64,000 nucleotides of DNA. Origin: Paulownia fortunei. Lineage: Eukaryota > Streptophyta > Magnoliopsida > Lamiales > Paulowniaceae. The stretch covers positions 3,348,001 through 3,412,000 of the forward strand of contig CM033111.1 in the NCBI GenBank assembly GCA_019321725.1, given 5' to 3'. The translations under genes and the position numbers were made by a program. The notes under the pieces were generated by a model. That model did no database searches. It was not told where the DNA came from and was given only the letters and a program-made list of their open reading frames with translations. Below are positions 24,001 to 36,500 of this stretch, piece after piece; within the stretch, counting starts at the first letter, position 1; each line of letters opens with the position of its first letter.

Positions 24001-27000
24001 ATTTGTAGGGGTTGTTTGTCAAATTCCCCATTTAAAGACGGGCGAATTTTATTGAAAAAGTATTATCTATAAGGGAAAAGAAATCTACTAGATTTATACA
24101 AATCTAAATTATTTGAAGTGCTCTTTTAGTCAAAAGTGATTGGAGTAATTGGAATAACATTTTGTCTGGATTAATCACAACGAACCATGTTACATGTTTC
24201 GAACTATATATTGAATATTGTTATTAGGCACAATTAAAGAGATGTCTCCTAAAGTTGGTATAAATATAGGTAGGGTTTCCTTTAAATTTTTAATATTATA
24301 TCCACTTCTCATAACATTAATGGCCATTTAAAATCCCTAATGTTTTTTTTTTTTGAAATAACTCTTTTGTCCTTTATTAAAATTATGCAAACCCCCTTGA
24401 GGTTGTCCAAATTATAGTGATCTTCTTAAAGGTTTGTCACATTATAATTGTATTCCTTATTTTTTTTTTTTACAAATGCACACCATATGATTTATCCTAA
24501 TACAATAGTAAAGTATCCTTAATATATATAAAATCTCTTTTAACCATAAATCAAACTAAATATTCAAATCTAAATTCAGTTTTAGATATAGATTTGAGTT
24601 ATTGTCTCTTCTTCTCACTTGCAAATATTATTCTCCTTGTTAGACCTAAAAAATTCAAGTTAACTTCTAAAAATGGAGTTCCTGGATATAAATAGTTGAT
24701 TGATTATTCATATGATGGTGGTAAAAGTACGGTGATGCTCATTAATTTTAAAAATAGAAGATAAAATGATGAAAAAATAAAATATAAGAAACATGTGTAA
24801 TTAATTTTCTAAATACTAATAATTTAATTAAAGTAATTTAAATTCACTTATTAGTATTAGGACAAATTTGTGTAAATATGGATAAAGTTCAGGAGATATT
24901 TTTTGTAAATTTTGTCCTTTCACAAAATAATGGTGCTAAGAGTTATAATAAATGGTTATATTTACATGTTAAATGGCAACAAATGTTAGGGAATGTGGAC
25001 ATAATTTCATTAATCTCAAGGGTTTACATGTATTTAGATGTAACCTTTAGAGAGGTTTATATTATTACCCTTAAGGGTAATTTCGCTCAAAAAAATTATC
25101 AAATCCCTCAATTAGTCAACACGAGGGCGGGCGAAATTGAATTTTTATTAATTTTTTATGACATTATTTATCATTAAAAATCATAACAAATAAATCTATC
25201 CGACAAGACGTACAAAATATAATTATCCAAATTTAAGAAGGTGTGCATGTATTTACACCAAACCTGAGAGATGATCTCTGTAATTGTCCTTGCTTGTATA
25301 GAGCAACATTTTAGTATTATAAAGGCAGTCATTAACATATGATGACCCTTCTTGTTCTTTATTTATGAAAAAAAATTAAGGAATTAATTAAAACATCAGC
25401 ATGGAAGTAAAATAAATGACAGGTTCAACAACGAGATAAATGTTTGTTTATGAGCTCAATCTCAAGGTATTTCCTTAAACATTTGATTTATTTGTTTGAA
25501 TTTATGTTTCCTGAACAAGGTAGAGAAAATAAACAAGAAGAAAAGAATGAGGCATTTATTATTCTATGCATTAGATTATGCTGATGCTATCCATTTTTAA
25601 TTCAATCATCCCATAATGTCGTATATACTATTTTGAAATAAATTTGAAAATTGTTGAAAAATAGTGTATATGTTAAGCTTCTAGCGTGCAATAATTATGA
25701 GAGCATATGATTCTGGATTGAGATTCCCTTTATATTTATTATTAATGGTATATGTTCATGTCATTGGAGAATATCCCAATTTAATGGTAGAAAAAGCTCA
25801 TCTTAAAATGGATTAAGAGCATATTTACCATACCTAAATCCTTGGATTTAGGATTCAGTCAGGGGCATATACTTCTGTCGAGTACTCTTCAAACTTCTTG
25901 TATTCCTATAATTCCTATAATTCCAATTTCTTATTTTATTTTATTTTTATGAAGTCATAATAGTACAGCAAATAAATAACGGCCACCATGAAATTCTGCT
26001 AAAGCATATGCTTTTTCCTTTGCATCTTTTTTTCTTGTGATAGTATCCCATAATACGAGCACCGTGGTGTGGATTTTATTCTGTCTGAAGTGTCAAGAAC
26101 CACATAAGATAAAGTAGTACTAGAATAAATCTGATTCAATGGGTTGAATGAATTGATATGGCTATGATCAGCAATAACTGTACTTCCTCTCCAAAAATAA
26201 TAACAATATAATAACTATACTTTGTAATAATATTTATTATAATTCTACTTTGTAATATTAAGGGTCATTTTATAACATCCGGACAAAAGGTATAGAATAC
26301 TTGAAAATATATCCTTACATTTTTAAATAAAAATGTGTGCATCAAAATTTACAAGACATGCACGTGGATACTTCAACATTACGTTTTTTACTATGTGTCA
26401 AGACCTATATTTTATCGACATCTATAAGTGAATTTGTGCTTATATAATTTCTCAGTATCAATATATATTAATTATATTCTTTGCTTCAACTCATCTTAGA
26501 AAATTCTCGTATAAATTAAATTTATTAATTTAATTGAACTTAAAGTGGAATAGAATCTTATGCCATTTGTCGTGGCACATATTGAATAACTCATACCAAG
26601 TCTTAAGATGTAATTTCTGATTGATTTTGAACTTTGAGTACAAGATTTTCCCCCAAACTCTTTATATTTACTTAGTATTGCTATTTCCACTCTGGATTTG
26701 CCATGAGATACATCCCTTTGTCTTCAAAACCTTGTACTTTCACTGTAAAAAGAATCTAGTCCATGATATGTGTTCGATGAAGCTGCTGCAATGGAATCTT
26801 CCTGTTAAAGGCATTAGCAGAAGAAAGAGAGAATTTGGTTATTTCAAGATTATATTAACAATTTAGACTGAGAAAAATGTTTTGTTTTTCTATTGTTTTG
26901 CTCACTAAAATAAAAAATTTAAACATATTTTAAGGCTAACCCATGTATAATATCTGTATATTAATTGAGAGCATGAGTAAAATGATCATACCTGAAGCCA

Positions 27001-28344
27001 AACTGGGCTTATTTTTATCAAATTTCTTGTAGGATAAATCTTTCTTTGGAAGTATAGGCGAAGTAGTTAACAATAGAGATTTATTTATTTATTTTTATTT
27101 TTATTTTTATGTCTCCAATGAAACAATGCTATTATCCAAATTATCCTCCGGAGAATGTGGAAAAGAAGAAAAATAAAATTCATATGAAAAACATATCAGC
27201 AAATTGTCTCCATTAAGGAAGTTAATGCTTCTTTTCTAAATTCATAGGGGTCAATTTGCTAATATTATTTTTAAATTATTTTTTTCCATTATTTTCAACT
27301 TTCACAAGAGATAAATGTGCAATTAACACAATACTCTTATATATTTAGAAAAATATTTCTCTGCCCATTAATCTTAAAATATCCCCAAATCCAGTGCCAC
27401 TCTATTTGTTTATACTTGAATCACCTATTAGCTTCAATCTTTCAAAATGATTGAAAACTAATCTATTTCCCTACCCATTAAATTTGGCACTAACAAATAT
27501 CCCACTGAAAAGTTGCAAGCAAATCCCACTTAGAAGAAGACAAGTAATTAAATCTAATTAAAAATTGGTAATTAATCACGTGAGAATTACAAACGTTCTT
27601 CTTTTATTTTTTTTCTAGAGTTAGAAAAAAAAATATTAATAATAAAAAAAGAACCACCTGGTATGTAGGTATTATATTTTTCAAACATATCATGATCCCC
27701 AAGACAATCTTGATTTCAGTATAAGATTGCCAACTAAGGCTGCTAATCGAAAGCTCATTACAAATGTGTACTTATCCTTACAATAAACGCACTTAAAAAA
27801 AGGTGAACTTTTGTCAATCAGAAAACCTAATTAATTGTCTTTGAAACGCAACTACAATTGTTTTGTTGTTTGTTCAATCAGTTCCATTACTTTTTTTTTT
27901 CTGATAAGAAAAAGATGAAGGAAAGAAGTAGATAACTCTTGTGATTATTTAAAAAGGAAAAAAATTATGTTATTTATCAAAATTATTCCTTTAAGTTTAT
28001 AAATTTTAAATAGTTTATTTCTATTTTACAAATATACTCTTTCAATAGATTGAATTTATAAAATAAAAATAAGTATTAAGTGTATTTATAATTTACAAAT
28101 TTAAAGAGATATTTTTAATAAATAAACCAAACCTCATGATAGTTTTTATAATTAACTTGATATTCGGCTGAAAGGGGAATGTCTGGATAGGACAAAGTCC
28201 AGGCCCAGATTAAAAATGGGTTGGGCTTCAATTTATAACTTTGGGCTTAATAACGGCTTGATCCATTTATGTGATGGTCATCAATACTAGTTACGCGCTT
28301 ATTCTTGTAATAATGATCAATGCAAGGATATTGTCGAAATTTAT

Positions 28345-28600
28345 ATGGAATCAACCCACGCAATATAGTATATATATATATAATAGTTTTTTTTTTTTTT
28401 GTAATTTCTTGTAATTTGACTGAATACTATTTTCTAATTTATAATTTCGATATTATCGTCGCACAAATATCACTTAAGTTTAGATGGAATCAACCCTTGA
28501 AATATAAGATATATATTATATTATTTAGGAGAGGTCTGCAACTGCAATTTATTCTAATTTGACTCGATATTATTTCCAATTGTGAAAAAGTTGATTGATT
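28345..28600. repeat. Diverged tandem duplication, unit about 139 bp
   Basis: The string ATGGAATCAACCC recurs at 28345 and 28484. In both copies it is followed by an ATATA-rich stretch and then a TAATTTGACT..ATACTATTT or ATATTATTT block. The similarity is clear but interrupted by small indels, so the duplication is old. No coding role is seen. Confidence 0.6.
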
Positions 28601-29690
28601 GTCTACTTTGATTTCAATTTACTTATATCAAAATAAATCTTAGTAAATCCAGTTTGTTTAAAATCTTATTAATTGTAGCATGTAATATGGCTTTGAATTT
28701 TGCATTCAATTTGTTCTTTATTTAGCTTAAATTAAATTAATAAGTTTCTTACATCTATTAGTTAAGTCACTTTCTTTCATATTTACATGTTTATGTGTAT
28801 ATTTTCAATATGGTCCATGGACGCCTTGTAAAATTTATCATAGCTTTTATTGCATATTGTCTTTTGAGGTTTGTTTCTTATAATTTATCCTATTGTGATA
28901 TTTTTGTTACTGGCAATTGACTTCTACAAAATTATTTTCTAAAAGAATGTGGTAATTTTATTTTATTTTTTCATTTTTAGATGTTATACTCGTCGTGATT
29001 TTGTTTTCTCAAACCCAAGCTTCATTTCTTTGCATATAATCAAGGTTGTGTAACCTGAGACTAAGCTAGAGGGCGGATGACGGCTGCAACGAAGACCTCT
29101 TTCAACTTCACAAAATTTTTGAATTAGTATGAATTATATATATAAATTTATTAAATTTTAAAAATCCTCCCAAAAATTAAAAATACGTTTTTATATATAT
29201 TTTTCAAAAAAAAATAAAATTGATATATAGTATTCATTTTCTACCTCCATCCCACCTATGACATAACTCTTTACATGATAGCCTGTTATTTGCATGCATT
29301 ATTGGCAATGGGCTGATACTTTGTAAACTTGGTTGAAATATATATGCAAGAACAAGGAAAAAGCAATTTTTTGTGCCAAACCTCCTTCCTCTCAATATTT
29401 ATCTCTTAGTTCTCCAAAATATTTGGGGTTGATTTTGTGGAAAACAAAATAAAAAAAAATAAAAACTAGTCTGGTTTCCTATTTATTCGATTGTTCACAA
29501 ATGGAAATGATTAGGGAAATTTACAAATTAATACTATAATATGCTGCATGGAATTCGGTTAAAAAAATTAATGCTGGTAGATCTTGTTGATGGAGATGGA
29601 ATACGTGCATGTTTTTGAAAAACACAAAATATTTGAGATTTTTTTTAACAATATATTTTTTTTGTAGGAAGCTTTTATATATTTTACCTA

Positions 29691-30126
29691 AGGCACCGTT
29701 TGGTTTCTCGAGAAATAGGGGAAAGAAAATAAATTCTGGAAAAAAGTTCTGTTTTTTTGGTTGCCATGAAATTCCAGAAAAATATTGAAAAATCTTATCA
29801 AATCTTAAAAAATCTAGAAATTGTTAAAATTCTTTTATAAACAAGGTATTTACATGTGTTTGAAGTTGATAAACCAAAAATAGGATCTAAATTTTGATGA
29901 ACTAAAGCTTTATGACTAATTTTTACACCGAATATAAAGAAAATATTTTTGGCTTGGTTTTGGTAGTTTATCAATTTTGATTGATAATTCATATACATTT
30001 TTTTGTAAGATCTTTTTTTATAATTAAAAAATAATTATAAGAAAATAAAATTGAAAGAAAATTATGTCTCACACACCCCTGCAAGATGCTATTATGTCTC
30101 ATTTTCTGTGGAAACAAACAGAGCCT
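29691..30126. mobile_element. Candidate hAT-like non-autonomous element (MITE)
   Basis: The left end begins AGGCACCGTTTGGTTTC and the right end, read on the opposite strand, begins AGGCTCTGTTTGTTTCC. Together they are imperfect terminal inverted repeats of the form common in plant hAT MITEs (GGC.CYGTTTGG). The enclosed 436 bases are AT-rich and non-coding. I could not confirm an 8-bp target duplication in the flanks, which weakens the call. Confidence 0.5.
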
Positions 30127-30491
30127 AAAATGAATACCATAAAAGCGACAACAGGACAAAAAAATAGATGACTTATTCCAAGTTTCCCAATATGCTAAAT
30201 CGAGCTTATCACAAAACAACGCGTGGCATCGACCTAGACTGGGCCCCGCCAAACCCATCCTCCGATAAACAACCCCACTTGCCCCCAGTTCCCAAATTAA
30301 AACTGTCGTAAGAAAAAACATTGGACAATCCAAAACCAAAATGTTCAAGATTTCAACAGAAAAACTTTCAATTGCAGTTTTTTCATCTCTTATCTGTGCT
30401 TCATCCTGCATCTGGCAAAATCTTTGATCATTAATTCCTACAAACTTAACGGTCACTTAACATCCCAACTCAAATCCTACTCTTACCCAAA

Positions 30492-30500
30492 CTATATATA
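30492..30500 (+). promoter_or_regulatory. TATA box upstream of ICME
   Basis: CTATATATA lies 30-38 bases before the first in-frame ATG (30530). A transcription start 25-35 bases from this TATA would fall almost on that ATG, so the 30602 ATG may be the one used. A site II-like TGGGCC at 30240-30245 lies further upstream. Confidence 0.45.
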
Positions 30501-30529
30501 CCCAAGATATAGAGAGTATACGTACAGAT

Positions 30530-33500
30530 ATGCAATCACATATACTTCCTGTATCTAATCCCAACACCCCATCATCCTCCTCATCATCGTCACCTTCCCC
30601 AATGATCAAAACTGCGGCAGCATCAGCCACAATGCTGATCAGATCAGAAGATGATTTGGGCATAGCAACAACAAGAATTCTCATTCCTCCATCCTTTGAG
30701 GAGGACAAGAAAAATGAAACAAGACCCTTTATTCCAAGAACCTTGAGTTACACAGACGCTGTCCCCACCGCCGCTAATTTAAATTCATATCAGCAGAAGA
30801 GGCGGCGGCGCGTGGCCAGTGATAACTCCCTTTTGACTCTCTCTGGCGGCCCTCTCTCCGCTGGCCGCCGGCAGTCTTTCAGGCAAGGAATGGGGAGAGC
30901 TGCCTCTGATACTTATCTGGTTACTCGGCTTTGCTTTAAGTTGTTGCGGTATCTGGGGTAAGAATTTTCAGTTTTTATACTTGTCACTGAAAAAGTTTTG
31001 CATCAGTGTGTGTGAAGTGATAGATTTTGATATTCTAGGAATATGTGGATGGTGGGCTTCATGTTTTGTCATTGTAATTGCAAGTTTAACGGAGATGCTG
31101 TGATTTGATTGCTTTTGGGGTGCCAATTTATGAATTTGAGCATCAGTTTTTGTTCATTGCTGTTTCAAACTTTGATGTGTGTTACAGGTTAAAATGTTAT
31201 GCTTATGAACAATTTCATTACATGTTGTAGTTTTATAATTATTCAAAATTACTCGATCGGGTAAAAAAGGAAGAATTGTAAGTGTTAAAATGTGGATAGT
31301 TTTGTGAAATGATTAAGAGACAGCCTCTAGATTCCAGGACATATAAAGTGGTATGATAACCAAACACTAACCTCTTGTACAAAATATTTGGAGGAATGTA
31401 TTATAGGGAATATAATAACCTTCTCTTCATAAAACTTTGCGCTGCAGTTTTATGTACTGTCTCTTTTTCTAATCATGTTTTACTTTAATTATGTATCAAG
31501 CAATCTGCAATATCTTAATTAGTATGTGACTTTTAAATGATAGAAACTTGATATGAACGTATTCGAACAATGCATTCAAGTTTGTATAGTGATAACATAA
31601 GAGACCTAAAGTTATGGACACCAGAGAATCCCATATTAGACTTCTGGAGGACAAGAAATCTTTTACATGTTGGTCTTTTCTTATCATGTTACAGGATGAA
31701 CAGTTAGGCTTTTTTTCTCTTTTCTGACAAACATACCACTATTGAACTGATTCCCTGATTTTCCCTGCTCTCAACAAGATGCTTTTACTTCCAGTTTGGA
31801 ATTCGGTTACTCTTCTGGTTTGTTTAATTGCACACCTTTTCATCGTCATTGACTCCAAAGAAACTCTATATACCAGCTCAACCTTAGTGTTAACTTTGAA
31901 ACAAAATCCACTTTAAGCACTCTAAGGCTTTGCAGGCATTCGCCTCCTAAGTGATAAAATTTGGGTCTCACCCATCAGCCTAAACATCCATTATTCTGTG
32001 GTTATTTATTCATTTCTTTCTTGTTTTTACATCTTTATCATATTTTCGTTGCTACTTCTTCTCTCCCTATACAAACAGGAGTATAACAACTCTCAGTTTT
32101 AGAAGTCATTACAAGCAGTAGCGGGTATGAAGAAAATGGTAAAAAGTATTTCCTTGAAAGCCGATTTTCTTCAAATTAGGGAGAAAACAGAGAGAAAAGG
32201 TAGATATTAATTGAACTTGGATTAAGAATGGATATCCAGCTGCATCTATAAAACCATTAGAACTCCTTAAAATGAAGATTGAAACAGTGTAATTAAGAAA
32301 GAATTGGACTAAAGACATTATTCAAGTTCCCTGATTACAAAAGCATAGTATTACAAGCCCATCAGCCAACCTTAGAGTAAAATATTGTCTTCTGATAATT
32401 TCGTTCCAGCCTTACCAGTATTTTCATACTTTTTTCCAGTTATCATTTAGTTTTATGATCCATTTCAATTTTTTATCTTGACCATGAAACACTGTTCTGC
32501 TTCTGCTCTTTCAAGCACAACTATTGCTTACATCTTGCTAACTTAACTTATAAACACTTTCTAAGCTTTTATCTTTTTCAGGGTAGGCTACAGATGGATC
32601 ACCAGATTTCTTGCCCTTGGCTGTTATGCTTTCCTTCTTTTTCCTGGTTTTCTTCAAGGTTTGCACATATAGTGGTATATGCTGTGGCAACTCTTTACAC
32701 TGATTTTTTGTAGTATGTTCCATATGTATTATTCTTGGACTTCAGCATTCTTCTCTTTCTCTGTTGCCTGTGGAACATAAGTATTGGTTAAACATGCCAG
32801 TTTCATTACCTAAATTATTTCACTTCTCTGCTGCAGTAGGATATCATTACTTCTTCTCTAATCAAATACGTAGAGGTATAGCATATGGAGACCAGCCCAG
32901 AAACAGGTGAGGTTTTACTAAGCTCCATTTATTGATATTTTAATTCAGCTGAAATCAAGTAGGGGTATCGTATAGCAATTTTTGTTTAATGTTTTTCTTA
33001 GTTCTTTTTAATTTTTATTGTTTTTTACATGACCAAAAATTTCCGACGCAGGCTTGATCTATATTTACCCAAAAATAGTGAGGGACCGAAGCCAGTTGTT
33101 GCATTTGTAACAGGTGGAGCCTGGATTATTGGGTATGCTTTTATTCTTGTTTCCTTTTGACAGCATAGTTTTTACTAATGTAATTCTTTCAGATTATTCG
33201 ACTTTTCAAGGTACAGAGAATTTTTCTCCGTTGTTATTTGTGCAGAAAGTACCTGACATTAGATCTAAACTCGGAAAATAGGAAAGATGTGTATTTTGAC
33301 AAAATAGGCCTGTAAGAAAGTAATGTAGCCTGCTGATCTGTATCTGAACCAAGGACAAAGTTTTCTCCTTGTCAATTTGTGCACAAAAGTACTTGGTATT
33401 AGCCACGGTTATTTGATCTGACTTTTCGAAATATCAAGGTTTTAGTTTGGTTACTTTGTGATGACTGAACTGAACAAAGTTTGGAAGAGGTGATAGGAAT

Positions 33501-36500
33501 AAATAATAAAATGTCAAAGACTGACCTGGTGAACCAGATTTTCCCACAAACCATTGCTGGAGATCAGATCTAGATGGATCAAAATAAGTAACTCTCATCT
33601 CATATTCATGAATGTGAATTACAGAACTGATTTGTTATAATCAGGTAGATGTGTTCTTTAGCCAAGCATCATATATATAAGCTCTTATTTAGAAATTCTG
33701 ACAAGTAGTTCTGCTGATTCAGTTATAAAGCTTGGGGTTCTCTTCTAGGACAACAGTTATCAGAAAGAGATGTTATTGTAGCTTGCATAGATTACAGGTA
33801 AGATGAACTTGTTATATCTTTAGTTGATGGATGCTATCAGGCTAACACAATGTTCCCTGTGAATTTTTTTTATGTTTTAAAACAATTGCACGTATATTTT
33901 ATACGATATGCACAGTGTTTTTCACATGTATATGTGGACAACCTCTGGTACCGGATTTATTCAAGATTTTGTGCATTTTTGATTCACTGAACCTCCAGCC
34001 AAATATTTGCACATTGAACTCTTGAATTCTCTTTATATTATCCATTGGCCATTCTAGGACAACATAATTACAATTCAATGGGCAGGCAACTATGCTGAGA
34101 TACTGAAATGTAACCCATGCACATATTGTCTACAGAAAGAAATAACTATTCTTTTCAATCTCCTGCTTTTAAATTTTTACTTCAGCATGCCCAACTTATT
34201 GCAAATTATGAAGGGATTTTCCATCCAGGCTGACACATATTAACCAAAAAAAAAAAAGATGAAGTTTCATTATGGTACAAGCTTTGAACAGCTGCGCACT
34301 TAAGCTATTCCAATATGTTTAGAAAATTTTGATCCAACATCACATGCAACCCCTAATGATTTATGCCTTATTTTTCTGAGAAGTTATATTACACTTTCCA
34401 TGGAAAATATGGTTTCAGAAAGGAACAATGGTTTTCCCTGGGGTTACAGAGGGAAAAACTTTAGGTGGAAGAATCTTCTACAGAAATAGAACGAGAAGTA
34501 TTATCAGAGTACAAAATACTTGACAGTTTCTTCCAGGAGGTTCCAGCCCCAAAAGAAACTGAGAGAACTTTCTTCATATATTTCTCTAATCCACAGTCAA
34601 TCAATGAAGAGCTTGAAGAACCTAAAATAGCATTGAGCAACCACTGAGTTCTGAACAGGACATTGCAAAATTATACTTACCTACGAAGACAAGAATTTAT
34701 TATAGAAAGCCTGTTAGATGAAATATTTCCATAAAGATACTCCACATTGTAAATTTAAGAAATCTCATTCCTTTTTGACAAACTTGAGACAAAGAAGATT
34801 TAATAATTTGTCAGTATTCATAAAGCATCTCCAGCAAATTTGAACTGGCTTGGAGAATGCTGAATTGGAATTGATTCACTTAATCAAACTTTTGCGTTAT
34901 CAAAAAAATCAGCTCTTCTGGTTCTTCTGATTGAAGCTTCATCAAGAAAGCAATAAAATGTACACTAAAAGCCAACAACAAAAGTAAATTCGATCTGATT
35001 GTTAGTCTGCTTGCAGGAACTTTCCTCAGGGAACTATTAGTGATATGGTCAAAGATGCTTCTCAAGGTATCTCATTTGTGTGCAATAATATTGCTGAATA
35101 TGGAGGGGATCCTAACAGGTATTTTTGGTCTTTCTGTTTTTGCTTTGTTTTGATACTATGAGGCTACCTTATCTAACAAGAATTTATTCCGTTTTTTGTT
35201 AAATCAGAATATATCTTATGGGACAGTCAGCTGGTGCGCACATTGCTGCTTGTGCTCTACTAGAGCAGGCAATCAAAGAGGCTGGTGGAGAGAAGACTTC
35301 TTGGAGTGTGTCTCAAATAAAAGCTTATTTTGGTTTATCTGGAGGGTGAGCTTGCGTTCAAAACTGTACTCTAGGAAATCAGCTGATTACTAGAACCTTG
35401 GCATAATTATTGCACTATCAGCTAATTTAGTTTTCTATGAACTCATCTGAACCCTTTAAGCAAGGCATAGTCAAATTTATGGACACTGAAAGTGATATAT
35501 GTGCTTAGAAGTGTCTTAGAATTGAAGTTTCTTAGTGGTTTTTGACCCTGTTCTTATAATTGAGACTATAATATAAGATGCACCTCATAAAATAATCTGA
35601 AAGAGTTATCAGATTGTTTCGATTTTCAGGTTTTTTCATGTTAATTCAACCAAGATTTTGGGAAGTTGGATTATATATAGTCTTCCAACTTTATGTGTTT
35701 TCAGTCAGAATTTGATGACATTAGCTAAGAAGGTGCCAGTGAATCTATTAGACTTCGACTGTCTATAACTATGCATCTAAATATCAAAATGGCCCCCGAC
35801 ATGACAAATTTTCAATGTGGAAACTTTCATAAAGGCCGTATTTGCTTCCCATGTGTGTGAGTAGCTTTCTTGGATGTGGATTTTGGTCCTTTCATACAAG
35901 CTGTCTTTTCTGCTTGTCTTTCTTCTTCTATGAGGAAGAGGCTCAAAATATTATTGGAATCCTTCATCTCTTATTTTTGAGACCCTCTCTGTTGCTGTTT
36001 ATTCTCGTTTGCCTCTCCTTTCTTGGTCTCTGTCTCTATTAACTTCATCTAATTCTTCTTCATCTATAATCTATCTGTCTTTGATGCGTATTTTTTTCTC
36101 TCTTCTTTTTAAAAGCTCTAGAAGTAGGTCAATTATTTGCCCTTGGTTTGACGCTCTCATTCTTTTCTTTGTTACTCTAAAGGATCTGAATTACCAAGCG
36201 CTGCCTTGGAATACTGGGTGATATGAAAGGAAAGGGATATTTTCTGTTTGGGTCTGCCATTTTGCCTTAAAGTGTAAATAAATAAATTTAAAGTTCTGGA
36301 ATACTATCCAGTATGAATGGAGGTTAAGGTATGGCAAGACAAGCGTGCTTATCCATTTGGCAGTTGATTGTATTAAATGCTAAATGACCTTTTTTTTTTT
36401 TTTCCCTGTGGTCAATTTGAAGTTAAGTGGTTTGATGAGATTTTCTTTTGTTTGCAATTCTAGTTTCCATCTATATTAATATGAAAGTGATTTTCTTTAA

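Larger units (their letters stand above)
21081..30480. other. 9.4-kb gene-poor AT-rich interval
   Basis: No exon chain could be built on either strand. The longest frames (22034-22285 minus, 24878-25177 plus, 26621-26866 plus) lack recognisable domains. Around 24.0-25.3 kb the sequence has short recurring strings (GGGCGAAatt-like near 24042 and 25130, and ACCCTTGAGG- or CCTTAAGGG-like pieces), suggesting worn transposon sequence, but I cannot set boundaries. A diverged tandem repeat lies at 28345-28600 and a MITE candidate at 29691-30126. Confidence 0.6.

Noticed and set aside
24878..25177. 99-codon plus-strand frame
   Set aside because: Its composition is what AT-rich DNA gives (Ile, Asn, Lys, Tyr, Phe). 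No motif, and it overlaps suspected repeat sequence.
30457..30708. Minus-strand frame rich in Asp/Glu opposite the ICME first exon
   Set aside because: It is the antisense of the Ser/Pro-rich ICME N-terminus. The composition is explained by the complementary codons.
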